From the NCBI RefSeq assembly GCF_024139115.2, contig NC_085141.1, positions 246,620,096-246,684,095 of the forward strand: a DNA stretch of 64,000 nt, in the 5' to 3' direction. Under the pieces are notes generated by a model, which was not told the DNA's origin, did no database searches, and was given only the letters and a program-made list of their open reading frames with translations. The stretch comes from Armigeres subalbatus (taxonomy: Eukaryota; Arthropoda; Insecta; Diptera; Culicidae). Shown here piece by piece: positions 20,060 to 29,677 of the stretch (the stretch's first letter is position 1; the number at the start of each line of letters is the position of its first letter). The position numbers and the translations under genes are program-made.

Positions 20060-20688
20060 CAGTAATCGTTCGCTAATTGAGGCACGACCTCACCCCAACC
20101 AGCGAATGCCGTTCGCTAATTGGGTTGTTTAGCAAAGAAAAATATGAGGATTTTTATAGTTTAACATAAAGAGCATGCTTTCCTGATCTCCAACATATTT
20201 TTATTTTGTTTATAAACCTTTTATTTACATTTTTATACAGCAAACAATAAGCCATTTCAATCGATAGAATGACATTAACATTCATAGAATGACAGTTGGC
20301 CCATGCAGCATAAGAACAAATTTTTAGTCCCATACAAATTTAAAATGCAAATTAAAAATAGTTCCAGGGCTCCAAAAATTCTGAAAAATTGAGATAAGGC
20401 TCAGTTTTTTATGCAGATTTAGAATATGTAAAAACATACATACCCCTAAACAACCCAATTGGGGCGTTTTGACAAGCGTCAATGTTGTTTACTTTTTGCA
20501 TTGAACAAAGGAAAATTTTACGCGCCAGAAAATATTGATCCCGCCAAACACGGAAACAAAACGTCAACGCGTTTTTGACATCACATTATGACGTTTAGCT
20601 GCTTTTTAATTGGGTTTCGCCCCAATTAGCGAACCCCCAACTAAAAAGCGCCCCAACTAGAAAAAACCCAACCAGCGAACGTTCACTG
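20060..20688. mobile_element. TA-flanked MITE, CAGT...ACTG ends (copy 1)
   Basis: Begins CAGTAATCGTTCGCTAATT and ends AGCGAACGTTCACTG, with TA on both sides, as expected for Tc1/mariner-group MITEs. A second copy of 281 bp is at 54528-54808, with matching interior (GAATGCCGTTCGCTAATTGGG, GTTTTGACATCACATT). Copy 1 is longer because another repeat is inserted in it at about 20125-20449. Confidence 0.8.
20125..20449. mobile_element. Innermost MITE, inverted ends TTGTTTAG...CTAAACAA
   Basis: Comparison with the uninterrupted copy at 54528 shows that this segment is extra. Its edges are inverted repeats (TTGTTTAG and CTAAACAA), flanked by AATTGGG on both sides in direct or overlapping orientation. 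The exact duplication length (about 7-8 bp) is ambiguous because the flank is part-palindromic with the end. Confidence 0.6.
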
Positions 20689-21230
20689 TACTTTTTTGCC
20701 AAAGCAGGCGCTTAATGACATGTATAAGAAAAAACTTATACATCGCATTAGTCACATACATTCGGAAACTTATACTTATCATCAACTTATGAATGTTATT
20801 AGCTTTAGGTGGCATAATGAAAAGTATTAGTATTTTGGAATGGTTTTTTGCCATAACATATAAGGTTATTTTTTTACGTGTAGCGAGGTCCGGATAAGCG
20901 GGGGGATACTGTAGCTTGTACGCAATCGGTGTAATCAACGGAGTGGTAAATGGACAAACCCAAAATCGATGAAGCGCATTTGACGTTATCATCAATCATC
21001 AACATTTCAGGCAGCTCTGCGAAGAACATAAACACAAACGTGCTTTGAGTGCTATATTTTTTCATATTTTGTCCTGATAAAATTGTAATAATACAATAAT
21101 TATTATTGTAATTTATTGATTAAAACAAAACGTGTAAGCGAAACGTGAATGTAGTTTTGCTCCTTTTTGTTTTCAATAAATCTAAGCTGTTTAATTTAAT
21201 AGCGGACATCCCCAAATCCATACTCCAACA

Positions 21231-21367
21231 ATGCCGTTCATGAAAGGAAAAGCGCCGGTTCGCCGATCCATTCAGTACCTCAGTGCCGGCAGGCTGGCGC
21301 TGAAAGAGAAGATAAAAGTCTTCAGCGTGAACTACAACACCTACGGAGATCACCACGAAGGAGCGAG
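21231..21367 (+). CDS. mRpS25: mRpS25 exon 1 (mitochondrial small ribosomal subunit protein)
   Basis: Mitochondrial ribosomal protein S25 is part of the small subunit of the mitoribosome. This exon starts at the ATG at 21231 and encodes MPFMKGKAPVRRSIQYL through VNYNTYGDHHEGA, a close fit to the family N-terminus. It ends AG|GTAATT, and the next exon starts CAG|GGATTT, restoring the expected arginine codon. All four exons add to 510 bases, giving 169 residues, near the insect family length from memory. The nearest upstream features are transposons, so the promoter is probably in the 200 bases before the ATG; I see no TATA box. Identification is confident. Confidence 0.9.
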
Positions 21368-21617
21368 GTAATTTTCTATTCGTTGGAAAAGTTGCTGCTT
21401 CCTCGGGGAATTGTGGGGCTCTTCCGTTACGTAACTCCGTAATAGGCTATTCAGACTACGCGCTATATCACTTGATAAAGTATCTTGATATGAAACGTCA
21501 TACTTAATTCCCAGTGAAAATCAGAATAATGTATTAATTTTGGTATAAGGGATAAAACTCATAATCTGAATCTAGATCTTAAGTCTTCAACGTGTTTTTT
21601 TTATCTTTTCTGAACAG

Positions 21618-21724
21618 GGATTTCGTGTTTTGGAACATTCCGCAAATTCAGTACAAAAATCCGGAAGTTCAGGTGGTAACATTCAAGAACATGACCCCAT
21701 CGCCATTCATCAAATGCTATTACG
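21618..21724 (+). CDS. mRpS25: mRpS25 exon 2
   Basis: Encodes the most conserved part of the protein (FWNIPQIQYKNPEVQV, FKNMTPSPFIKCYY). It ends TACG|GTAATT. The following 66 bases contain no stop and stay in frame, so a plain open-frame reading wrongly includes them. Removing them joins CYY directly to EDGKQMLID, which fits the family. Confidence 0.85.
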
Positions 21725-21790
21725 GTAATTCGAACAAACTTATAAACGCTTTGAGAGCGAATTTTTATAATAAGCCAACTTATATTTTAG

Positions 21791-21878
21791 AGGATGGAAA
21801 ACAAATGCTGATAGACATTGACAGCAAAAATCGAAACGAAATCATGCAACATTTGGTAAATGTTATAGGAAAATCACA
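21791..21878 (+). CDS. mRpS25: mRpS25 exon 3
   Basis: Begins after TATATTTTAG and encodes EDGKQMLIDIDSKNRNEIM through IGKS. It ends CACA|GTAAGT; the split glutamine codon is completed by exon 4. The following intron is 1.3 kb and contains an antisense gene. Confidence 0.85.
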
Positions 21879-21971
21879 GTAAGTAACTGTTCCATATTAT
21901 TAAACATTTTATTAAAAGATCATGTAACACAATACACCAACACGGCAGTACCTCCTCGAAATGCCCAATCG

Positions 21972-22907
21972 TTACTGCTGTGAATCGCACGTTTTTAGGT
22001 TCTCATCCGATTCAGGCTCATCTATCGATTCGGAAACATCGTCCATGTCGTCGTCGATCTCACCAATGTAAAAGAAGATTGCCCTCGGGATAACGCGCTC
22101 CTTTATATAGTATCCAATTTCAAAATCCGTTTCCAGAAACTGCACACTAAGAATAGGGTCCACCAAGAACAGGGGCTTCGGATTGAAGAAGTTGAAAAAA
22201 CTGTTGGTCATCATTTCACGCCGTTCACCTTCCTTGTCCTCTACAGTCGCCTTCGTCAGATTAGCTCCCTCTTTCCAATCGATGTCGTGACCAATGGCGT
22301 CATAGATTTCAAAACCGTTGAAAGAAAACGGCTTTTCCGAGCTCGGACAGCACTTCATCAGATACGTCTTCTCTAAAACGCGATCGTTGAAATAGTGGTT
22401 TGGTTCAAACTCAAACTGCAGAACGAAGCACGGTTGCGGTTCGTTCCGGACTTGAACCCTAACATCGATCAGCCGCTTCAAGGCTTCTTCGTCCGCCTCT
22501 CGTATCATCGCTTGCAAAACTGGCGTCATCTTGAACACGGTCAACCAGAACTCGGGAAGACTTTGCGGTTGATCAGCCGCGTCATCGCAGATCTCCGGCA
22601 GGCCCTCGAACTTGGGAACGTATGTACCGTTTACGATTTGACGGCGCTTCTCGTTCATTTCTTCATAATTCTTCTGGAACTCTACCTCCAGAAAGTGCAC
22701 CTTCTGGTGGAACTCCGCCTCCTTCGCCAGAAGGTCTAGCTGAATTTTCTTCAACGCTTCGATCTTTATACGGACGTTCGGGGGCATCGCGGAAATTTTC
22801 TTAATTTGCTTTATACGGAGGTCCAAATTTGATATTTGGCGGATCAGCATTTCCTCCTCATCCGAACTGGGGGCGGCGGGCACTTCAGGAGCGACAGTTG
22901 TGTCCAT
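21972..22907 (-). CDS. NAP1-family histone chaperone, intronless, nested in mRpS25 intron
   Basis: NAP1-family proteins bind H2A-H2B and help assemble nucleosomes. This 311-residue frame has a helical N-terminal part (about residues 17-90: SNLDLRIKQIKKISAMPPN, a long coiled dimerisation helix) and the NAP fold. Family signatures include PEFWLTVFKMTPVLQAMI, FEFEPNHYFND, LEKTYLMK and NSFFNFFNP, then ERVIPRAIFFYIGE near the end. An acidic tail (EIDDDMDDVSE) follows, as in NAP1/SET proteins. The gene has no introns and lies entirely within the last mRpS25 intron on the opposite strand, so it is probably an old retrocopy. The frame is intact, suggesting function, perhaps in testis as for some fly NAP paralogues (inference). 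Confidence 0.85.
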   Translation of the reverse strand: MDTTVAPEVPAAPSSDEEEMLIRQISNLDLRIKQIKKISAMPPNVRIKIEALKKIQLDLLAKEAEFHQKVHFLEVEFQKNYEEMNEKRRQIVNGTYVPKFEGLPEICDDAADQPQSLPEFWLTVFKMTPVLQAMIREADEEALKRLIDVRVQVRNEPQPCFVLQFEFEPNHYFNDRVLEKTYLMKCCPSSEKPFSFNGFEIYDAIGHDIDWKEGANLTKATVEDKEGERREMMTNSFFNFFNPKPLFLVDPILSVQFLETDFEIGYYIKERVIPRAIFFYIGEIDDDMDDVSESIDEPESDENLKTCDSQQ

Positions 22908-23179
22908 GTTGACGGTTTGAATTCCGAATGAGCTAAAAAATTTGCGCAGCTACGGCGGATGACGTTTGACTTTCGAATGAGCTGAAAATTTGTCCAGTTG
23001 TGGCGCAGATTGCTGAGATCAATTTTCTCCATTCTGCGGTTTGACGTCGCCAATGGTTACCCAATTTTACAAATTTGTTTACCAAACATGTGCTTACGAT
23101 TATTTTTTGCTCTATCGAAAACAAAAATCAAATGAGTCGCTCCTGGGGCATGGATATTACAATTTCTATCAATCCACAG

Positions 23180-23357
23180 AGATATCCTCAACGCGGAAGC
23201 CAAGCTCGCCCAAAAGCAAGACAATCCGGCCAATTTCGGCGTGGGTTGTGCAAAGCACTGCATCTGTGAAGTGCCCGGCCAGTTGCCTTGTCCTGGAGTG
23301 GTTCCCGTGCCCAAACACATGCGAGGAAAGTACAAATACCAGATGAAGGATCAATAA
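23180..23357 (+). CDS. mRpS25: mRpS25 exon 4 (C-terminus)
   Basis: Starts after CCACAG and encodes QDILNAEAKLAQKQDNPAN, then the family hallmark Cys-containing segment CAKHCICEVPGQLPCPGV and VPKHMRGKYK, ending MKDQ. The cysteines are typical of S25. The TAA at 23355-23357 overlaps an AATAAA signal. RBM18 ends convergently at 23583, about 225 bases away. Confidence 0.9.
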
Positions 23358-23582
23358 ATTTTGATAGATAGAAACTTAACGAGGAAGTTCTCTGTCAATT
23401 ATCGACAAGTATCCAATTACAATTTTTTCGTTTTATTTTGTAGATTAGTTCGTTGTCTAAGTATATTTAAAATTAAATCTAAAGAAAAAAAATCACACGT
23501 ATGCTTAAGAACTACGAGATAGTTGCGAAAGAAATCTCCGACACAATTGTTGCTATCTATTTACGCCTTTACACGCGCCCCC

Positions 23583-23984
23583 TTACTTAAACCTACTCGA
23601 TTTGTACGGCCCGCTCCTTCCACCACCTCGTGACGATCCACGTTTCATTTTCGAAGCATCCTGCCGCTGCTGGGGTTGATTCTTATTGTACTGATACTTC
23701 TCGATGATGGGTCGTTCCCCTGTGGACGACTTGTTGATAACCAAATCATCCGACCTGCTTTCCATCATTTTTAATTTTGCCTCCAGGGCCTGAATTTTGG
23801 TTTGTTGACTCATCGGTCCACTGGGACCGGCCTTCGAGCCACCTGCTAGTGCCGGAATTTGCAACTTCGGTTTGGTTTTCTCCATTTCGTCCCGGTTGAC
23901 ATTTTTCGCCCACCGGACCACCATGTGCTTGTCTCCCACTAGTTTACCATTGAGCACCTCCAAGGCAGTTTCTGAATCCCTTTG
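23583..23984 (-). CDS. RBM18: RBM18 exon 4 (end of RRM and C-terminal tail)
   Basis: RBM18 is a small RRM protein of about 190 residues with no settled molecular role. This last exon follows an ATTTTAG acceptor and encodes the end of the RRM (SETALEVLNGKLVGDKHMVVRWAKN). A conserved segment, TKIQALEAKLKMMES, which also occurs in vertebrate RBM18, comes next, then a basic Gly/Arg/Ser tail (MKRGSSRGGGRSGP) ending at TAA. Joined with the upstream exons the protein is 192 residues, matching the family. The locus converges on mRpS25. Confidence 0.85.
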   Translation of the reverse strand, partial: QRDSETALEVLNGKLVGDKHMVVRWAKNVNRDEMEKTKPKLQIPALAGGSKAGPSGPMSQQTKIQALEAKLKMMESRSDDLVINKSSTGERPIIEKYQYNKNQPQQRQDASKMKRGSSRGGGRSGPYKSSRFK

Positions 23985-24672
23985 CTAAAATATTTTATGG
24001 AGAATTAGGATTCCACGTGACGCTATTCGTAGATAGTGAGAATTGTAAAATACTTTAATTCGAATTTTATTTTATGGGTCTCCGGATCATCTATGAAAAG
24101 TTTGTTATCGAAACGAAAATAGCTTTTCGGTACACTTATTGTAATTGTTATTTTATTGAGTACGATATCCTGTTGGTTATTGTACGAGAAAGGCAAAATA
24201 TAATGTTTTCTAAAATGTCTAATAGATCTAATAGATCATTGAAATAAAAAACTTAGATGTTTATCTGCTCCAAAATATTCTTCCATTATTCCCAACAAAC
24301 CAGTTTCAATCAAATTTAGATATTTCCTTCATTGTTATTATTATTCGAAGGAAAATTAAAAACCATAATAATAGATATGAACCAGCCGAGGTCTGCAAAT
24401 CTCTCTTATAGACACAAAAAAAAACTAATTAGCGTAAAAATATTTTAATTTAGAATTCTCATAGAAAATTCTTTGAGAAAACTAATCAGATTTTTGATTT
24501 TATCATTATTTTATATCAATTTTATTTCTTACTTCCCACTCTCTTCATTATTCGAAGATCATAAAGGCAGAAGAAAAAAATATTTAGTTTGTTTCTAAAT
24601 GTAAAAAAAATCGCTGTTTCAACGTTCCTTATGCCTTTCCTAATGATATAAACATGCAAATGATTCACTTAC

Positions 24673-24793
24673 CCTCTCGAAGGTCACGAAAGCATATCCT
24701 CGGGGATATCCGGCCATCGGCCCAGATCGGTGGAAAAGCATGTCGAACTTTTCGATTTTGCCGCATTTTTGCGCAATTTTCAATAGTTGATAC
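24673..24793 (-). CDS. RBM18: RBM18 exon 3 (RRM core)
   Basis: Encodes YQLLKIAQKCGKIEKFDML through the RNP1-like GYAFVTFER, followed by a GTAAGT donor. The start is set by phase: exon 2 ends with GA, and one base before TAT CAA is needed to complete Glu. The two bases before that point are CG, not AG, and no AG lies close enough upstream to keep the frame. The intron therefore seems to lack a canonical acceptor. Confidence 0.7.
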
Positions 24794-24884
24794 CGATAGT
24801 GGGAAGAGAAAAGAAAAACGGTCAAATAATGTTCTTGCTGGAACTGGGTTGAACTGGATGGGTGAAATACGATAAGCAACTTAC

Positions 24885-24931
24885 TCGGTAACGCGGCTGT
24901 CCAGATTTCCGATCCAAAGTCTACGATCGTC
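24885..24931 (-). CDS. RBM18: RBM18 exon 2
   Basis: A 47-base exon between CCGCAG and GTAAGT. It encodes DDRRLWIGNLDSRVT, containing the RNP2 motif LWIGNL found at the same place in vertebrate RBM18. Confidence 0.85.
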
Positions 24932-25002
24932 CTGCGGAAGGAACTATGCAAAAATACGAAAATAACTTACGAAGCTTCCGGCCATATTTCTGAAAAGCTC
25001 AC

Positions 25003-25011
25003 CTCAGCCAT
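25003..25011 (-). CDS. RBM18: RBM18 exon 1 (MAE)
   Basis: A very short coding start, ATG GCT GAG, followed by the donor GTGAGC. It joins exon 2 in phase 0 to give MAEDDRRLW. Reading past this donor reaches a stop or the wrong frame, so this start is preferred. Confidence 0.7.
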
Positions 25012-25029
25012 GGTTAAACCTTCGATTTA

Positions 25030-25490
25030 CTAATAATGTGGCTATTAAAATTACCGATAAAATGCACTTTTTTTATGAAACGAAAGAAAATAAAACTTAT
25101 TTAGTTAGGAAAACATTTTCATTCGTTTTAGCGCAGGTTAGCCTGATTTTAGCGAAAACAAAATACTTTTTATGTCGATAACACCGTCGAAGCAAGCTAG
25201 CTGTCACGTAATGTCGATTCCTTCAGTGTGGCCAAACAATACACGGTTAGATCAAACAACCCCAGAATGAAGTTCAAACAACTCAAATTTCAAGCTCTAT
25301 CTGAAATAAGGGCGAATGTCACAAGAGAGCCCGCTCGGAAAGATCTTCTAGACTTCTACCGTGATATCTCTGAGACAAAAAAATTCTCGCGTAACATATG
25401 ATTACGGCTTATAAACCAAAACCATGATTTTTGATTTTGTGGCATGAACGATTGCTTCGTAAATGATTCTTCATGCTAGATAAAACTCCG
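25030..25490. other. RBM18 upstream region
   Basis: AT-rich DNA upstream of RBM18. It should hold the RBM18 promoter but shows no TATA box or recognisable element. No other gene is seen. Confidence 0.4.
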
Positions 25491-25754
25491 TACACTCACA
25501 AAAAACTCCGCATTATATTCATGAGTTTACACATGGATTTTTGCAATGGGGGTAGCGAAATGGATTCCATATTTTCGACACATATATTCCATGCGCCCAC
25601 ATGCATTACATGAGTGTTCCCACATACTATCCATGTGGGTCATAGTATCCATGTGTGAATTTGTATGCAATTAAGTATGTGCCGACGCATGATATGCATA
25701 TTTCAAAATACATGGATTTTTGCCATAAAGTATGTGTCGATTTTCCTGAGTGTA
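25491..25754. mobile_element. MITE with TACACTCA...TGAGTGTA ends
   Basis: The ends are short inverted repeats (TACACTCACAAAA and TTTTCCTGAGTGTA) about 264 bp apart. The interior is AT-rich and has repeated ATCCATG words in both orientations. It has no coding capacity. It is probably a TA-targeting MITE; the superfamily is not certain. Confidence 0.5.
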
Positions 25755-25793
25755 CTCGATATCTCTTAAGAAACACATTTATTGCTATTTTTA

Positions 25794-25895
25794 GTGAACG
25801 TCTTATGAACCATTTGCACCATGATGGTTTTTAAGTCCTTTGTTGGCGCCCTTAACTACCATGCGAATGTTTGCTTTGGTTTTTAGGCCGTTCAC
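25794..25895. mobile_element. Small inverted-repeat element, about 100 bp
   Basis: GTGAACGTCTTATGAACC at the left end is matched by a diverged reverse complement (GGTTTTTAGGCCGTTCAC) at the right end. TTTA flanks both sides. Likely a decayed miniature element. Confidence 0.4.
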
Positions 25896-25899
25896 TTTA

Positions 25900-27640
25900 T
25901 ATTGTTTATTTAGGAAAAGTAGCTTCAAGTTATTTAAAAATGTATATTCTTACTAGGTTTTCGATATATCGCATAGCAGAACTGCTCTGGCTAATAAATC
26001 TAAACAAATCCGATTATGTTATTAGCTTTGAGCAAACGACTTAAAAACCAGACGTGTTGCCGGTAATGCGAGTAAACGGCGCGATTTTTGTTTTAGCTAA
26101 AATTTTGTCGATTTCGAACGGTTTTTCAATTAATCTTAATCTGCTGTTATATTATAACCATTTACGTATAGCAGTGACATGGTTTTGGCAATGAAATGTG
26201 TTTCTACTTCAATAAATGAATTAAATTAGTCATAGAAAACTTGAACCCCATTTTTCTCGGTTCAGCATTGTTGGTTTTTCGGCCCTAATCATATGTTGCT
26301 CGAGAATTAGTCTCCTAGATATTTTTCTTCGATGTCTAGAACCTGTCAGACATCAAATCCGCCTCAAATGCAACAACCGTTTCTACCTCAAATTTACGGC
26401 GAATAAACCGTTTGAACCGATAGGGATTTGACAGATAGAATCTCTTCGATATTTCTTAGACATATCTTAGACACGGGTACCATCATTCTAGTAGATTTTT
26501 GCTAGATATAATGGAGACAAGGGTGCCTGAATATATACTTCTTCTTTACTTTTGACATAATATTATCTAAAATTGAAAAGCTGGAAAGTTCATAATTTTA
26601 TTTTTATTTTACATTTTTATATTTATTTATTATAAAATAATGCTATGGACTATAGCTCATAACCCTAACTATTTGCTCCTGAAGCTGGTCTACGTGTGTA
26701 TCGTTTTTAGTTGGTCTTGTACAGCATTGTAGCGGCCAGCGGGAGATATGTATATAGGCCCAGCGAGATTTCCTTAGGATTGCCTGAATTCTTCTTGTGC
26801 TGCGGTTTGTGCGTCTGTCGGTTAAGGACGGTTAAGGACGGGATTAAAAAAACTTTTTAAAAGTTGCTCTTACCTTGTTGAATCGGCGTGTAACCGATGT
26901 GGCCAACCAACCAATGTTGAAGGAGAACCTCGTTATGGATTGTCGCTCGGAATTCACGAGTATCACTTCGGCGATCAATGTGAATTGAATCATCATCCTT
27001 CGGTTTCCATATCCAAACATGGACAACTTTCCGGCAAAATCCCCGACTTAAAACAGCGGGTTTTGATTTTAAAATACTCTGGATCACTTCGCGGTGTGGC
27101 TTTCGATGGTAATTCGGATCACTTTTTCCAGATGCGGGATTTTCTTCGGAGGAATTTGGCAATGGCAAAACCAAAGCATCATGCATCAACATCAGTTTCT
27201 TCATGATTAATTTCTCCGTCTCCTCTTGGGATATTATTTAGTAGGTATTTAGTAATAAATATCACTCGAATATATAAATTTATAACCTCACCGGTGAAAA
27301 AATGGCAATTACCAGCGGAAAAAAATGTAAGTTTCACCCGTTGAACCGTTGGAGTGCGAATTGGCGAAAAACAAAATTCTCGGCGAAATTACTTTAGGTG
27401 AGGGGAAAGGCGAAGGGTTGAGCGGTTTAAAAAATGGTGGTTCTGTTCAAATGGACAGTTGATGGTGAGGTAGATTCCTGTTCGCTGTTAGATATCCTCC
27501 AATGCGGGAGGATTCTCTTCATCGACTTCCCCTCTTTTAAATAAAAGTGACAAGCAAAACGTCTATAAAAAATAATTCAATATCTGTACATTCAAAGTTA
27601 ATTGCCTATATGCCGGGTATTAAGCCACCCAGTGTGGAAA
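25900..27640. other. Intergenic stretch, one unassigned open region
   Basis: Open frames on both strands overlap at 26857-27206 (about 88-115 residues). The minus-strand reading has protein-like composition but no domain I recognise; it may be a remnant of a retroelement. No splice context supports a host exon. The remainder is AT-rich. Confidence 0.4.
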
Positions 27641-27835
27641 TTAATTACTATGTCTGAAACTTGATTATGCATATGTACAACATGTGATAGATTTAGTTCG
27701 GAAAAGGTATTGGAGGGTAACCGCCCCTTCGGTGGGGTTTGATCCCACGACCCCAGTTCGCATGACAGGTGCTTTCCCTACTAAGCTACGAAGGACCTCC
27801 GTCGTCCACCGCAGCTTAGCGGGTACTGATGAAAC
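27639..27835 (-). mobile_element. tRNA-derived SINE, family 2 (copy A)
   Basis: Read on the minus strand the head contains an A box TAGCTTAGTAGG and a degenerate B box (GGGATCAAACCC). A body follows with TCCAATACCTTTTCCGAACT and ATCACATGTTGTACATATGC. The same body recurs at 28190-28292, and a copy with head is at 45045-45255 on the plus strand. Confidence 0.65.
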
Positions 27836-27895
27836 CAAATTCCCAGCATCCAGGTACCAGCCGATCTCTCGCAATACATTTTCAGAACTAAAGAG

Positions 27896-27985
27896 CCCCG
27901 CACATAGGATACGTTTGCGTTGCGTTTGACAGCTTTCCCATGGGAAATGTGTCAAACGCAACGCAAACGTATGCTAAGTGCGGGA
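27896..27985. mobile_element. 90-bp palindromic MITE
   Basis: A near-perfect palindrome with arms of about 40 bp (CGCACATAGGATACGTTTGC against its complement at 27963-27982), centred on TTTCCCATGGGAAA. No target duplication is clear. It could fold into a long hairpin and is either a minimal foldback element or a small-RNA precursor. Confidence 0.6.
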
Positions 27986-28189
27986 CTTTTAACTCTCTCA
28001 AATGTATTTTTGTACACATGTCAACCAAGTAGGATGAGTATTTAGTATTGTCCGGCTCCTACACACTTGCTTCATCAGCAACGGCGCTCAATGAAGTAGG
28101 GTTGTGTGAGGTTGTGCCAGTTTGGTCGTTAGATCCCAACCCGAACACACAAGCGAAGAGAGATCGCCACTCGAGTTCAGTACATTCAA

Positions 28190-28292
28190 AATTAATTACT
28201 ATGTCTGAAACCTGATTATGCATATGTACAACATGTGATAGATTTAGTTCGGAAAAGGTATTGGAGGGTAACCGCCCCTTCGGTGGTGTTTT
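28190..28292 (-). repeat. SINE family 2, truncated copy B
   Basis: About 100 bases repeat 27639-27741 almost exactly (ATTACTATGTCTGAAAC, TGATAGATTTAGTTCGG, ACCGCCCCTTCGGTGG) but without the tRNA-like head. Either an independent truncated insertion or a local duplication. Confidence 0.7.
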
Positions 28293-28299
28293 AATACAG

Positions 28300-29640
28300 A
28301 AATCGCAGCAGGAAACTTGTGAGACAAGAAGCTGCCTTGCGGCCAAAGTCCCTTCACAATCTTATTTGGATCATTGAGTACCATCCGACGCATATTTTGC
28401 CATACACTGCCGGAAAAAACCTTCCGAAGTTCATTAACTTACCTTATACGAGAGGTTCCAGAAAATTCAGTGTCCTGAATCCTGAAAGAGCCAACCAATG
28501 AATGCATTGACAATGTGTTGAGTGGTCAAAACTGAAAGCTCAATCATGCCTGTGAACGAAATTTGTTTGTATATTGAACATTTTGTTATAATTGCAATAA
28601 ATAAATATTCTCTGAATAAACGCAATAAACGCAACAAAATTCTTGCAATAAACTATCTCTGAAAACATACTTCATGCGAAATGTTAATTTTCGGAGAAAC
28701 AAAAAAGGATGGAGAAACTTGGGAAGAATTTGTGAGGAATTTCCTGTAAAAATACATAAATAATTCATTACTTTTACAGTGACATCTTTTAGGTTTGACA
28801 CTTCTACGTGGTTCTACAATTCATTACAAAAGTGCATAAACTTTTAATTTCAGGGGTGGATGTCGGGTGGCTATAAACTTTTTTTTAACAAGTTTGTGGA
28901 CTTTTGTTCTAAACATATACAACTCTCTACGAAAAAGAACCAACACAACTTTTTATTTTAACCAATGGTTTTTTAAATTTGATTAATGGTTTTTCCACAG
29001 ACCAACAGGCGTAACAGCTTGAACATTTTTCTGAAAAATCTATCGTCCAACTCCTCTACCACCATCTTGCGAGCATGTTACACGAAACAATGTTTCGTAT
29101 GACATTGTCACCAGAAGGCGCTGGAGTGAACTGTCAAACTCGAAGGATTACGACGCAAGCGCCTCTAGTTGTGAAACGCGCAATCAATCTAATTCAAATG
29201 GATCGTTGTAGTCATGGTGGATGGTAATTTCCCTAGTGCTACGTCTGTTTGTCTGTGGTTTTTCTTTCTATGTATTCTTCCTTCATTGACATTTAGCACC
29301 CTATCCTCTCCAGCAAAAGATGTTCCGGACAGCGATAATCTTTATCTTGTAACTAAAATATCTTATCACCATCATCTGGCAAGAAAATTTACCTCATAAA
29401 ACAGACAATGTTGATCTTTTGAGAAAATAAAAATGTAAGAAAATGACCGTTTAATAAAACAGCTTATTTTATGCGGAATGTTATTTATCTAAACCCAAGG
29501 ACGTTTTAGGCAAAAATGCAAAACCTAGATGTTCGGTCGGAAGGGGATAGGTTGTAAACAAATTGCAGAAATAAGGCCAAATTTTCTTATTAACAACATA
29601 TTTGATAATTTTTTTGTGTTTAATCAGTTAAAGTTTGCCA
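28300..29640. other. Intergenic stretch between repeats and PSMD7
   Basis: No gene is supported. Open frames are short. AT-rich, with nothing that folds or repeats strongly. Confidence 0.45.
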
Positions 29641-29677
29641 TTACATTATGCGACAAATCAAAATCTACAAATACTCA

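Larger units (their letters stand above)
19968..20911. mobile_element. Outer TA-flanked element (Tc1/mariner-like), hosting two nested elements
   Basis: The ends are inverted and diverged: the right end read inward gives CAGTATCCCCCCGCTTAT, CCGGACCTCGC and ACACGTAAAAAAA, and the left end has matching GATCCGGAC and ACACGTAAAAAAA. TA lies outside both ends (19966-19967, 20912-20913). TA duplication and CAGT termini suggest a pogo/Tigger-type MITE. Its interior is occupied by the element at 20060-20688. Confidence 0.55.

Noticed and set aside
22395..22739. Plus-strand open frame across the NAP1-like gene
   Set aside because: It is a shadow of the minus-strand coding sequence, which has clear family motifs.
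24000..24640. Extra RBM18 exon in the large intron
   Set aside because: No open reading between good splice sites; exons 3 and 4 already join in phase and match the family.
26857..27206. Overlapping open frames of 88-115 residues on both strands
   Set aside because: No recognised domain and no splice or start evidence. Kept only as a note in the intergenic entry.
27700..27790. Working tRNA gene on the minus strand
   Set aside because: The B box is degenerate and the body continues as a SINE found at two other places.
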